Source of the DNA: Diprion similis
Lineage: Eukaryota; Arthropoda; Insecta; Hymenoptera; Diprionidae
DNA length: 64,000 bases
NCBI RefSeq assembly: GCF_021155765.1
Contig: NC_060107.1
Coordinates: 12,138,501-12,202,500 of the forward strand
Direction: 5' to 3'
Shown: piece after piece, positions 45,755 through 58,875 of the stretch
How the letters are laid out: each line of letters opens with the position of its first letter
How positions within the stretch are numbered: position 1 is the first letter of the stretch
Position numbers and translations under genes: made by a program
Notes under the pieces: generated by a model
Told to the model about the DNA's origin: nothing
Database searches by the model: none
The model's input: only the letters and a program-made list of their open reading frames with translations

Positions 45755-47459
45755 TTTTATAATAAATTAATAAATATCTGCAATAAATAGACAAATATGG
45801 TAATCGTAGAACCAATACACGTGTTACGCTCTTGTAATATTGTCCAATTCTACAAAGTACAAACTCTAATCGTCTTTACACGAGTGCCTGCATTCAATAG
45901 ACACGAATAGACACTAAGTGATTTCATTAATCGGATCTAACAGAATAATGCAATGAAATCACATAATGTCGGGTGGTGTCGGAAAATTGACATAAAAGGA
46001 AAGCGCCTATGATTAATAAGTACGTTAATGTATTTTGCGTAATTATAAGTCCATCTAGAACTAGAGTCTCATCAATCGTGTCCAGCCGAGAGTATAGACT
46101 GTAAACAATTGTTTACGATCGAACTTTAGTATTCCTTTCCATTACACTATATTAAAAGACGAATTGCTGTTGGGCTTAAAATTATTGAATAAATCTAGTT
46201 AAAGTTAAATAATCATAATACTTAAAATCACTTATTAGACCATATTGTTTGTCTAGCTGTGCTTTCGTGATCAGATTTAATGTCTAGCAGCTGAAATCAT
46301 CGGGGAATCTCGTCTGCGTCACAGGCTGTTGAAAACTTGTCCAACTTCATCCACCAATGATTCGCGCAGAATTTGATAATTCTCACATCGGTGTAGAAAC
46401 TTAGAAATTGAGAAAAGACTACGGAAAACCCTTCCGTACCAGCCGTTCGTAGTTACTTTTTGTAATTGGCCATTAGGGGCTATGCTTAATGGATGCTCAG
46501 GCTGATCCGACAGCGGTAACGGAATAATTTGCAGTCTTCATTAACTAACATTCTATTTTAGATTTGTAAGACTATATCCTGATCCATTCCAGTTAATTCG
46601 GTTTTTTTTCCGCTAAATGATTCCATTCCAAGTTTAAAATATTTTATCTGATTTCTATACGCACTATCTTTTTTTCTTGAAAGTTTTGCTGACGAACTAT
46701 GAATTATACCTCTTTGTTTGGTCAGCTGTAATTTATTATTCCACATTCTTATCATTCGACTTTATAATATTTCCATCGAACTTCGTGTATTATTTTCCCA
46801 GAATTAAATAAATATTACGCTATACATTCTTTGTTGTCCCTTGTATTATGATCAATCCGTCACAATGTATTCAACAATATCGAAATTAGGGAAAACTAAT
46901 ACTTGTAAAATATAGTTTACATTTTTTTTTCAAAATTGGTATAGATCTTCCATTTCTAGAAATTCAATTTCATCGATAGGTTGTCATATTCAAATTCTGA
47001 GTAACTTTTATGGAATATGAAGCATAATCTTATAAACCATGATCCAAGTATCTGAGACAAAGTATTTAGTATTTGATATGTAAGTCATTGCCACTGAATA
47101 ACTTGGTGATAAATATTCAAATTATGTAACTGTTTTATGTTCCAGAAAACGATTTATTTCTACGTAATTGGACTTATCACTGTGATGGATGAAGTTCGCA
47201 TAGTTTGAATAAAAATTAACAAATTTATTCAAATCACTGTTCCACACACTTTTGTTACATAGCAGTTGATAAAGAACGATCGGAAGTAATAACGAGGAGT
47301 GATTTTATGGCAAAATGGTTATCGCAGTTTGCAAGAAAAGATTGAAACTGTCATGACTGGAAAGATTTCATAGCCAGCAACAAATCTTGAGGAAGAATAC
47401 GGTCGAACGACAAGCCAGTAAACTGAAAATTATAGACTAGACAGGATCGAGTGTTTGTT
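45755..47459. other. Divergent intergenic region between MetRS and zinc-finger gene
   Basis: It should contain both promoters. It is AT-rich sequence with no open frame of note. I see no clear TATA box or conserved block. Confidence 0.55.
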
Positions 47460-50400
47460 ATGGCTGACGAAATCACTTCGCCGCATAAAGTAAAGTCCTT
47501 GAATGTCAAAAGTAAGAGTAAAGAAATATTGATACAGGAGAATCCTTGTTTCACTGAAAGATATTTGGGAGAGAAAGATCCAGATCCTAATCAAGTCGAA
47601 TGCTTTTTAACAAACCCTAATGAAGCTGAGAAAGATGTTCATCTTGAAATCCGTAATAGATTATTGTGCCAAATATGCAACGCCATTTTTAAGGGATCAA
47701 GTTCAAGACACAACCTCTTGGAACACATAAATTCGATTCACAGTTTTCACATTTTTAACAAAGGTCACAGATGTCGTGCTTGTAATCTAGTATTTTACAC
47801 TTTGAAAGCATTTGAGACGCACAAAAATATTTGTGAAAAGGAATCCAAAAGTTCAATTGAAGCCCATTCTCCTGATGGTATCAAAGAAATTGTTGCAATA
47901 GACCGTGAGAAGAGCAAATCTAATACAAGAACTGCAGAAAGCAATGCTAAGATTAAAATAGAAGATGAAAGCGAAGGTGGAACTTTGGAAAGTGACTTAT
48001 TACCAGGTGAAAGAGATCTTAAAAACAATTCTTTCAAATGCTACATCTGTTCCACCGTACTTAGTAAAACAAAAGATTTCACGTCACATTTGTTGAGTAG
48101 ACATAAAAAAGAAATAAGTGAAATAGAGTTTGACGATTTGTCCTACAGATGTAAGAAATGTCTGTTGACATTTCCAAATTTGCTTCTGTTGCGGTCGCAT
48201 TTCTTAAAAAAACATACTACGCTGATTATCTACAGATGTGTTATGTGTCATGTCACAATGAGGTCTAAGAAATCTTTGAAAATTCATTTCAACGACACCC
48301 ATGCCCCAAAAACCAAAGAACTACAGTCGTGCAATGAATGTGGAAAGGAGCTGTCGAACCTCAGAGCTCTTAAAGCTCATATCAGATTGAAACATAGTTC
48401 TAATAATAACAAACAAGGTTTTCGATGCAGACTTTGCAAGCATAAATTCGACTCGAAGGAAAGCAGGTGCGCACATCGATTTTGAATTTTGCAATTATTA
48501 AGTGGTAAAAAAAATCAGACAGAGGTTTAGCTAACAGATCACCAAAAAAACTGCATGATTTCTGAAAAAAGTTTGAATTATTTCCATTACATCTGACGGA
48601 TTTTGAGAACTTGTAGACAGTTTATGAAAAGCATTCGTATATTATTCAGCAGTTTATTTTCTAAAAGAATTTAAATTATTTCATTACAGAAAACTGAAAT
48701 AGATGTTTGAGAGAAATTGGAAATGCTTAGAGTACAAGTGAAATAAATTTTACTGTAATACAGCTGAAAAAATCTGAACGCATTTGTAATAGAATATCTT
48801 CAATAAATCTAGAATTATGAAAACGTTTCAGAAAATTTTGAGTAGTATTAAGGTTTTTCTGTAAATGTGCCAAAATTAATTTCCTAAATAGAAATTAAGG
48901 TATTTCTACCACAGAATTCTGAGAGATTATTATAATTTCTTAGGGACTTTTTAAAACATTTGAGAAACTGCTAGAAATTTGCATTCCGAATAAAGTCGTA
49001 GCTCAATGTTGCTGAAAATAATTTCACTACAAGATGCGATGTTGAACCAATACTATTACTTTTTTTTCTCATTCAGGAAAGTTCATTACGAAGAACATCA
49101 TCTAGGAGAAAGTCCGTTTGTATGCACAGATTGCGGAAAAGGATTTTCAAGCAAATCTGGCCTCTATGGACACCGTCAGCTTCATAAAACCGACAAGTCT
49201 TCTACTTGTCCATATTGCGAAAAGATATTTAACGTGAGTTGCACTACACATCCTCCATTCTATGATGATATCAAAAGTTAAGAAAATCATCGTCCTTTTG
49301 TTCATTTTAACATTTTTCAGAGAAGAGACAGCTACCATGAACATATATTAATTCATGTTGGACCGAAGCATCGTTGTCCACATTGCCCAAAAGAGTTTGT
49401 GCAACGCAGTAATTTGGTTCGTCACATCCGGATTCACACAGGGCAGAAGCCATACACCTGCACATTTTGTGATAAACGGTTTTCGGACAAAGGCGCATGT
49501 AACTCTCACATTCGTGTGCACACCAAAGAAGAACAATGCGTCTGCTCGTATTGCGGTCAATCTTTCACCAAAAAACAGAAGCTCAAGTATCACATACGAA
49601 AACACACTGGCGAGGGCTTGTTGAGCTGTGAAATATGCTATAAAACCTTCACCAACTCTTTTGCGCTGAAAGAACACAGAGCCATTCATGACAGGCAAAC
49701 GCAAACCATTTGCATCGAATGTGGCAAGGCATTCAACAGCGCGAAATACTTGCAGAGGCACATTGCTCTCGTCCATCAAGAAGCCCCATGCTCTAACATG
49801 GCTGTTCAGTGTCCAATTTGTGGCAAAACATTTTGTCACGAAGGGAGGTTGAAGTAAGTTGTAAAACTGATTTCTAATTAAGGATGAATGAAATCCACTA
49901 TCCGAATCAGAAGTTATGAAAGCAGGAAAAAAAAATTTAAATAATGTAGCAGTTATTTTTGCTAATCATACTGAACACGTATGAAACAGTATCCTTACTA
50001 CTCAACAGAAATGAATCTGAGCAAATTCGAGTAACATAAGTTAAGATATAAACAACTTGACAAGAGGTGCTCTTGATGTGATTTTAACGTTTTTGGGTTC
50101 ATTTTCACCATGGAGACATCCAGAGATCGCCTGAAAAATTTTTTACTCATAGTTTTTTTCACAAGTTATCTCCATAGTCAAATTACATCCAGAATGAACA
50201 GAGTTAAGCTGTAACATGACACTTAAATGTTTTACAGAGAATTTATGGGGATTCGGTCAGCGAGAAACCTGAGTCAAAAAACGTTTGAATCAGATAAAAC
50301 AACAAAAAAATGGTTGTGTAATCGTTTCGAACTTTCTGATCATAAAACCGTTCCTAAAATTGTTTATATCTTAATTAGTTTGTATCGTTTCAATCTAATC

Positions 50401-51496
50401 AGATTTATTTTTATTACATAACAGGAATGTTATTTCTTACGTGTTCATCACCATTGGCGAAAATAAAATGCTTCAGGTTTTTTAAACGGTTTTTCCTGTT
50501 GACCTATCTTTTCATTCAACTCATGTAATGACTCTTATCTGAAATTGTTGCAGATCTCATCTCGTTACCCATTTAGGAAAGAAACATTTGCAATGTCTGA
50601 TTTGCGAAAAACGGTACAGTAGCATGAAATCCGTGCGAAATCACTTGCAGCAAAGTCACAACGTGAAGCCAGATCAACCAGAATTGAGCAAGTATGTTCG
50701 TTCTGCGTTTGAAAACGCCCAAACGGCATTGACTTCAGAACAGCTGAGCTTGCTGTGTTCCTCGAGTGATGAAAAAGTTAGTTCCAAGAGTTCAACAAAA
50801 TTAAATCACCAACAAAGGACTTGGAATAAGGATATGTTCACAGGAGTGGAGAATGATGGTATCAATCAGAACGAGAGGATCGTTAAGGATGAAATGTCTT
50901 CTACTCAAACTGACAATATCTTGAAGTATAATCATCATGACAAGTTATACTGTAAAACAGAGTTGAATACTTTGGCTTCCACAATTCATGCAGATCAAAT
51001 TTCGCAGGAAATCAAAACTGAAATTCTTGATATTCCGGACGAAATAGTGTCGCATGACGAAATTCCACATTCTTTTGTTGAAAAATGTTCAAGTATTGAA
51101 GACAAACCGAAGGAAGTGAACGAAAAGATGTCTATGAATGAACAGACAAACCCGAAATGGACGAAAACAATTTTAAGTGCAATTATTGAGGAGCGTATGA
51201 AGGTAAATGAGGAGCTGTCCAGAATATGTGAAAACCAAATAAACCCTGTGGAAGAAAAAATACCAGAAACCGGAGACATTCCTAATTACTTCCACGAAAC
51301 GGAGCAAGAATCAAGATTGGATTCGAAATATTCCAAAGAGATTAATAGGAGGAGAAAACAGATGCGAACACCTAAGAAATATGTCTCAACAGTCGACACG
51401 GGCTTACTTGAAAATAATTTAAAAATTATCGTACCTAAACGGGAAAGAGTTGAAGCAATAGCTCGTTCCCTTAAGAAGTCTACTAATTTAAAATAA
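47460..51496 (+). CDS. C2H2 zinc-finger protein with 16 fingers (879 aa)
   Basis: Probable DNA-binding nuclear regulator. Exons: 47460-48466, 49077-49233, 49321-49853 and 50554-51496, total 2640 nt, GT-AG junctions. The start is ATG 47460 ([10 protein letters not shown]), because the open frame upstream has no earlier ATG. Sixteen finger-like units are seen: six in exon 1 (one C2HC, ending HKNIC), one split across exons 1 and 2 (CRLCKHKF...HYEEHH), and nine more through exon 4. TGEKP-type linkers are mostly absent except one TGQKPY and one TGEGL, so only a few fingers look like a classic array. No BTB, KRAB or ZAD domain is visible. The C-terminal 250 residues are acidic, Ser-rich and without domains, ending in a basic patch ([15 protein letters not shown]). 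No orthologue name can be given safely. The head is divergent from MetRS. Confidence 0.9.
50430..50530 (+). repeat. Dispersed repeat fragment in zinc-finger gene intron 3
   Basis: GTTCATCACCATTGGCGAAAATAAAAT, then TTTTTTAAACGG and TTGACCTATCTTTTC, parallels the 57150-57270 and 30170-30310 fragments. Strongly diverged. Confidence 0.4.
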
Positions 51497-52849
51497 CTGC
51501 TGACAAATAACAAGGTAAATTATTATTGCGATATTTCTCTAAAGTAAGATTTAGATTTGAAGAAAATAGGCGTTGTACCGATTCTCCTGATAAAAAAAAC
51601 TCTCAGAAATTTCTCATACTTTTGTTATTGTAATGTAATTCAAAATGTGAAAAACTACTAATTTTTAAGATTCTTAAAGTTTATGATTGAATTGAGTGAA
51701 TTTTAGGAACAATTCAAAACCTTGATGAACTATTTTTTATTGAAAATCTAAAAACCTCAAGTTTTCATCTTTCTTGCTATTTCTAACAAAGTTTAATTTT
51801 GCTTTCGCTGTTTTGCTCACATTTCTTCAGAACTTTATTAGCTCTCACAAATCTGAAACTGTTCCGAATTCCAGTGTTACTAAGTATTTTCTGATGGAAC
51901 CGTGTTATAAAAACCTAGCAAAACCTACGAAAGAAATTGTAAATTTTGAGGAAATAGTTGAAGTTAGATGAATATCAAGGGAATCATGAATGTGCAGAAA
52001 TTAATTTACTGCATACAAATTTCAATATTTCTACAATATTTCTAGAAATTAATGAAACTTGTCACAGATTTTTCAAAAAAATTGAGAAAACACCGGAAAT
52101 TGACATTTTGAATAAACTCGTAGAAATTTCTGGAAGTTTCAGAAAATAATTTTCACCAGAGAATCTGATTATTGTTCTATGAAAACGCGTATAATATATT
52201 TTCTATACTTGTTTACATACGTCAGGAAGCATTATTTACGAATTTAGAATTCCATCAAATTGACCACTAAGGCCAGTAATTGCATGGTAAGAATATAATT
52301 ATATAACCATTTACCTTATCAATTGTTATTCATAATTGTATGCTGTAATGATAAGTATCAAAGAAAGTACCTAAGACACTACCTCTAAGAGTAAAGCTTA
52401 AATATTTTGTTTGGATGACCAATTAATCGCCAATGACAAAAATTCAATTGCAAATGAACAATCAGAACGCGTTGTACAAACTATTTACATATAATTCATT
52501 TATATACATCATTTAATCTACCGTTACCAAATGAAATCCCGATAATAAAGTCAATTATACATGTCGCCGAAAATGGATACTGAATTGAATATTACGAACA
52601 TAAACTTTTACCGTACTTCAAAGAGAAGCCCAGTACAAAGAAAAAAAAATTAGGACAAAACTTGTGCCAGATGACCGACCAAAACAATTATTATTATTAA
52701 TGAGAGTATATAGTTTACAATAATGTTAGAATTCGAAGTATGTAATATATAATATTATGTATATTAATAGCTTTTATTATAAACATATTATATACATACT
52801 TATAGTGGTATACATCATAAATAAATAATTTTTCTAACTTTTACAAATC

Positions 52850-52869
52850 ATATATATATATATATATAA
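52850..52869 (+). repeat. TA dinucleotide microsatellite
   Basis: About ten uninterrupted AT units. Confidence 0.85.
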
Positions 52870-53369
52870 AGACATGAATGGAGGAAAACAAGCCGAGAAC
52901 AATTCATACACAATATTTTGTAAAACGATAATACGATTTTGGATTAAAAAAGACATGAAGATTCATGCGAACTTGCAAAAATGAAGTTATAAGGGAATTT
53001 GATTCGTCTAAGAAATATTCAGTAATGTTAATTGGTCCATTGATGGTGAACACAAATAAAACAACACCCTTACTGTGAAATTGACATCAATTCAATCAAA
53101 TTAGAATCATACTAGCTATGATATTAAGAATTTAACAGAACTTTTCATGGTGAAAACATTCAAGTTGCTTAAATTCCGATATTTTTTTATCTGATTCTAA
53201 TATTTTGTGCTTATTTTGCTCACTGAGCGAATCTCCGCGAATTCACTTGAAACTTTCATAAAATCTTGCAATATAACGCAAATATAATGCGCAAATAAAG
53301 CCACAAAATTGTTAACATCTTACAATTAGCTTGTGTTATACGAATTTACTGACAATGGGATATATTGCT

Positions 53370-53440
53370 TTTACATAGGGATATTGTTTCACTCGTACTC
53401 ACGGTTATTGGCGCAAATAAAATTACTGCCCTGGCAAAAA
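53370..53440 (+). repeat. Dispersed repeat fragment
   Basis: CTCGTACTCACGGTTATTGGCGCAAATAAAATTACTG is related to the 57150 and 50440 fragments. Short and diverged. Confidence 0.4.
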
Positions 53441-54119
53441 TAATTTTTCAGATTTTACTCAGAAGATGGTTTTTTGACGGTATAATCTATTTTCTTTGGA
53501 GTATACAATCAATTCTTATAATTTCTAGGAGTTTCACAGAAATATCTTAATTTCTATATACGCGGAAAATTAATTTCAACAATTTCACATCAAAACCTTG
53601 ATAACTTCTGAGAATTTCTGAACAGTTTTCGTAATTTTAGTTTTACTGAAAATATTATTTGACGAGTATATCCACGTTTTTTCAGCTGCAATCCAGGAAA
53701 ATTAATTTCCACTGTTTATAAATAGTCCACAAGACGGAAACTCGGAGTTTTTTTTAGACTTCAATAGAAAACGAAGTTCCGAAAGAATACGCATTCTTTT
53801 CAGGAATTCTCTAAAATTTCTTGGATTGCCTCTGCAAAACTTTCTCAAAAATATTCAAACTTTTTCAGAATGGTCTGAAACTGTGGTATATGAAAATAAC
53901 TTATAGAGAAAGTTCTAAAAAAATTCCATGTATTTTCTTTTCTACCGGAGTGGAAATTATTCAAACGCGTTTGTTCGCTTTTTCTAAATTATGATTAAGA
54001 CGGTTGATCTTTGAATTCGATTCGAAATTAGCCACTTTAGTCCAGTCAAAACGAACATACATCTGAAATTCCAATTTTTAGATACTACAATTTGCTTTTT
54101 CAATCTTGGTGGGAGGGGA

Positions 54120-54540
54120 GTGGTGGTGTCCATTAGTAGTCTAGATCCAGAATTTCGACCAGATTCTGCGGTAGCTTCGGCCGCCATCTTGAATTTAAAG
54201 GGAATTTCTTGTTGTTACATAACTCGTTCGTCCATTTCCAACTCTTGACTAAAAACAATCATAACTAAACTTGTGGGAAATTTCATTCTCTGGAAGTATC
54301 GTTGTGACAATTTTTTACCTACGATCGATATTTTCCGATTTAAACTATAAATTCAAGATGGCAGCTGAGCTTGTACCGTAGAATCAGGGGGTTGATTATG
54401 CAATTTCACTTTTCACAATTCCCACCACCCAAGCAGTCTGATGGTTGACTAAATTTTGCAAACCAATTAGAATACTTGGATTGTGGGAAATGTGAAAAGT
54501 GAAATTATATAACCGACCCCCTGGTCGAAATTCTGGATTT
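54120..54540. repeat. Nested inverted repeats
   Basis: CCAGAATTTCGACCAG (54149-54164) is inverted at about 54520-54535. GCCATCTTGAATTTA is inverted as TAAATTCAAGATGGC near 54350. TTTCACTTTTCACAATTCCCA near 54400 is inverted as TGGGAAATGTGAAAAGTGAAA near 54485. They look like a collapsed or nested MITE. No coding frame. Confidence 0.6.
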
Positions 54541-54689
54541 GGATTACCAATGTATTAGTGTGACTAAACTAATACGCGTATAACATACTGTCTGATTAGA
54601 AAGAGAAAACTGTGTTATCTGAAAATTGCAATGTCGTTGTGTTTTTATTTTATCATTTCATCTAAGCTATTGACCCTATGTTCAGTAGC

Positions 54690-55022
54690 CACAGCCCTGC
54701 GCTTCGACGGCTACAGCCCATAGACTATAGAGATAGACTGCGTGGTCTGTGCACCGAGCTGAAGCCGTAATTAAAAAGAGAGGGCAACAGCTGGAGCCGG
54801 ACCTCTCACTCTAATCCGTGACTTGGAGAGGGAAACACACCCTCATACAAGCGTTTGCCTTATCGCTTTCCCCTCCTGGCGACTGCTCCCCACTTTTTTA
54901 ACCGTGCAACAGAGAGGTCCGGATCCAGCTATGCCCTCTCTTTCGAATTACGGCTTCAGCCGATGCACAGACCGCGCAGTCTATCTCTATAAGTCTATGC
55001 TACAACCCCTCGAAGCGAGTAC
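54690..55022. mobile_element. GC-rich foldback element
   Basis: The left arm reads ATAGACTATAGAGATAGACTG onward and the right arm, in reverse complement, ATAGACTTATAGAGATAGACT. Both then run CTGCG(T/C)GGTCTGTGCA, CTGAAGCCGTAATT, AAGAGAGGGCA and CCGGACCTCTC, giving arms of 95 bp or more around a loop of roughly 90 bp. No open frame or target duplication is evident. Confidence 0.75.
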
Positions 55023-57149
55023 GCGCAAGCAACAGGCGAGCGTGGGAACATCTCGAAGCGTGAATCGACCATCCAATCCACTGAGCGGCTGATTGCGAAC
55101 CGCTTTTTCCTCCCTCTAGCGACGGCCCTGAGCTCTGGAAGCAGCTCCTATCGGGTCAAGGCGTTAAAACCACCTGCCGCACGGCAGTGGCGAACTCCGC
55201 GTACGAGCAGACGCGTCTCGGCTTTCTCTCTCTGGGAGGGAGACTAGTCGCATTTGCGGGAGAATCTATACCGCAGAAGGAAGACCAAGAGAGAAAGAAA
55301 TCGAATGAAAAAAGTCCCTCATTGCCAGTCGAAAGAAATAATTGTCGTTAAACCGTACGTCGAATGGTAACGTATGTTTAAACCGACCTTGTTAGTTATC
55401 TTAATTTCATGCGTTTGAACATGTTCGGAGCGCCCGGTTCTGCTATAAGATATAATAATACAAAGCTTTCAGTAGACTGTATCGGTGCACGGTGATTTAG
55501 CTATATGTATTGTAATTTTGAACGTAGGTGAAGCATTTTATTTTATTTATTTTTTTTTTTTTCTTCTAAATTTATACGACGCGGTCGATTCTCTGAACGC
55601 GTTCTATCACGCGCGAAAAGAACTCTGCAGCTAATCTGCCGGTATCTCGGCCCGAGTTTCAGATAATACATAATACAATGCATCGTTGATGGCTAATTCA
55701 ACTACCCGCATGTCACTGCATTTTGCTCTAATTCATTGTCAGAAGATTGTAGTGGAATTTTATACCGCGAATGTTGCTTGGAATTAGTATGAGTTTCCGA
55801 GATCGCTCGACGGTTGTATTGTTGTACAGATTAATAATATCTGTTTCCAATTGCTCGATCACAGCGGCAATGAAGTTTTACGGATCATCAACTGTAACGG
55901 AAATAAATTGCATTAATATTAGACAACTCAGTTCGTACAGTACCTGCAGAATTTATATAGTCTCAAAAGGGAAACTTAGATTAACGTCCATTGGTAAAAA
56001 TATTTTAAGAAGATTGTTCGAGGAACTTGAGAATGGCGGTTGGATATCGAGACGAATTTTCATATTTTGCATTCTTTATAATATGTCTCCGGTGAATTTT
56101 AGAAACGTTAGCAATTTCAGTTTTCTAATAATTACATAAGAATTTCTTTCAAATCTCGTTTAACAATTTTTCAAAAAATATTTGTAGACACCAACTTTTG
56201 CCGCTTAATTATACAAGACGTAATACAATTTTGGTACGCCTAAAATAACTTGAGCTTTTTGGGTACTGATGATTGTGCCTCAAGTTGTCCTGGAAAAAAT
56301 TCTACTCACAATCAATTTGATTGTGAATGAACGTTAATAAATATTCGTACCGCGTAATTCGGATTCTGATTATCGATGCACGAATCCGTTTTACTCGACA
56401 TAAATACAAAATCAGACCATTTGTTATTATGCAAAAAGCAAAACTTGTACGTATATCTTTCTAGAAATGTATGTTTTGGTTTAAATTCATTGAAGCTTGT
56501 GGTAATTAGAGCTTTAAGTGCAACAGATTTGCTCAGAAAAAGTAAATTTGGGGAAATTCCATATGACACGTGGCACAAATTTTCGTCCTTCCCAAAGATG
56601 TAATACTGCACATGTATTTCTATACGTAGGGACCGTGATTTACGACATTACATAGTCGTGATCGTCGCGTGGGGGTTATTCTGCTCCACGTATGACGTCG
56701 GAGTCTCGAGTTTGTTTTTGCACGTCTGACGAGACTCGTATATCCGTCACTTCCAAGCTTGCAGAATATTCCTTTTGCGGGGTGTTTCATTTCGATGAAA
56801 ATCAAGAATGAATTGACCGGACAGTCTGAATCAAAAGTTGAGGATTTAGAAAAACTGGTCGAAAAATCTCCAGTTCATTTATTAGCACGAGTTATAGTAA
56901 ACGCGAATGGAACAATATCTGTATTACAAAATTAAGATGAATCCGAGTAACTCCAAATAACACGGGTTAACATATCAACAACTCCAAAAAAGGTTTTTAT
57001 ACTTACAACGTTCAAAATGATAAGATTCATCTTAATATTTTCAGCTTATTTTGTTCGTCATAGACGAGCCTAGAGATGTTCTAATTTTAAAAAGTTTTCT
57101 CAAAATGTTGATGTCTGAGCTTGTGTCATTCGAATTTGCTAAGAATTAT

Positions 57150-57270
57150 TTTTAATTCATAATAGGGATGTTGATTCATCCGTGTTCAACGTTATTGGCA
57201 CAAATACGATTGTTGGAGATTTTTTCAATGGTTTATTTCTCTTTTGCTAACTTTTGATCCAGACGATCTC
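57150..57270 (+). repeat. Dispersed repeat fragment (best copy)
   Basis: ATCCGTGTTCAACGTTATTGGCACAAATACGATTGTTGG through TTTATTTCTCTTT to TTTTGATCCAGACGAT. Relatives are at 30170-30310, 50430-50530 and 53370-53440. Confidence 0.5.
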
Positions 57271-58875
57271 GTCGATTTATCCTTAAACTTGACGTACAGC
57301 AAGACGTTCAGAAGCAGGGGTATAAATAGCAAAATTAATTTACAACCTAACGGGGCTGAATGATGTCAGCCATGCCAGTCGTCGCCGTCAGGTTCTGATG
57401 CCCGTAATTTCCTCGACACGTCTTCTTGCCTATAATCAAATTCCCCCCAAATCTGGACACGTATAAACAATAAGCCCTTCGTACTCACGGTTTATACGTG
57501 AGGGAATTCGGACTGCGATTCGAAGAATCTTATTTTGTGCAACAAAGATTAAGATTTGTAGGGTGCATTGGATTATCAAATAGGTGGTGATTAGTTATTG
57601 AAAAAACGTGCTATTCCTAACAAGACCAATAATTTTTCAGTATAAAACGAACGAGAACAAAAGAAATTGCTGATAAAATAGCTGATATTCGTTTTTTTCC
57701 TTCATAGATTTCTACGACATGGCCGACAGCTTATACGTGCATACAATAATATCATTCTTTTGGAACAAGTGCTGTACAAAGAGTGAAATCAGATTTATGA
57801 GATTTTTGAGAGCGCATAATAGAGAACCGGGAATACTGTGTGACTAGAATTTCATTTCAAAAGATATTCGAGGTCCGACGAACGTTAAACCGCGCCATAT
57901 AATCACAGTTGCCACTGAAATCTCCAATCTTGTGCTTACGTGCGTGAGTTCTCTCTTAATTAAATTTTCTAGGAGTTAACAGACTCCGTAGAATGTCGGG
58001 GTAACTGAAATTTCTAGCTTGGCAGGATACGTGTCGTTAAACTTCAGATAGTCAAAATGCACTGGAATGGTGCCAAGTATAAAAATAAACATCAGACCGA
58101 AGTTTGTAACGTTAATGCAACGATGCATCTTTGGAAAAGGTCGTTATGTTGCGACTTTAAGATTCACTTGGAATAAAGTAAACTCTTAATACAGCATCAA
58201 CAAATTTAGATTTCAAGTATTTTTCTTTCAACATTTCGATACCCTAACGTTACTAACTTTAGCCTTGTAAATAAACTAGAGTTGCCGCAAATAATTGGGG
58301 TGTGGTGAATAAGAAATGTTCTCATATACTTTTGCGGCACGTGAGGGTAAATCACACAATTCGATGAACACTTGCGTAACCCGATGACGCAATTCAATTG
58401 CCTGATCCTCGACCTTGTTCGCCAGATGAATTACTGGCTGGAAGCATAAGTGACGGAATAATAAACCTACTCTTGCCGAGCGCCGCGCCGGGATGCTGGA
58501 GCGAATCCATTGAGACACCCCATCGTGAATGACGTAGCAGCCCGGAGAAAACTCTCCCTGGCCTCGAATTCACCGCAGGATCCAAGGGTCAGGGTCAGCA
58601 GCCCGGCTCCTCCGAGGGAAAATAGGTCACCCGGGCAAACCCCACCTACTTTTGGGGTCGGCACAGTTTCACCACTAACAACAACACACATCGACACGTC
58701 GTGATAGACGATGTGCGAATTAGCGAGATCATCTACCTGCAGATTTGGCCGATGCTTCCTGGCTGCGACAATAAGCTAGACTTTGCCAAGCCACGGAGTC
58801 CTTACGTTCAGAACGACCTCGTCCAGGGGACGCTTTTTTGAGACTTTAAACCCTCACCGAAAAACTTGATCGAAG

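Larger units (their letters stand above)
51497..58875. other. Long intergenic region before rabphilin
   Basis: 7.4 kb with no recognisable gene. Most is AT-rich, with recurrent phrases such as AATTTCT and GAAATTAAT that look like old repeat debris. Contents worth naming are a TA microsatellite at 52850-52869, nested inverted repeats at 54120-54540, a foldback at 54690-55022, a GC-richer stretch at 54690-55300, and a second at 58470-58700 just before the rabphilin start, which may be its 5' UTR or promoter. Confidence 0.55.

Noticed and set aside
49348-49839. 163-codon open frame on the minus strand
   Set aside because: Antisense shadow of the zinc-finger exon 49321-49853, which has clear C2H2 units on the plus strand.
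56312-56611. Overlapping open frames of about 99 and 75 codons on opposite strands
   Set aside because: No domain, low-complexity composition, no splice or promoter context.
58510-58704. 64-codon Pro/Ser-rich frame just upstream of rabphilin
   Set aside because: The conserved rabphilin start MVDLG with WVCPNDR is at 58876, and this frame does not connect to it. More likely 5' UTR or promoter.
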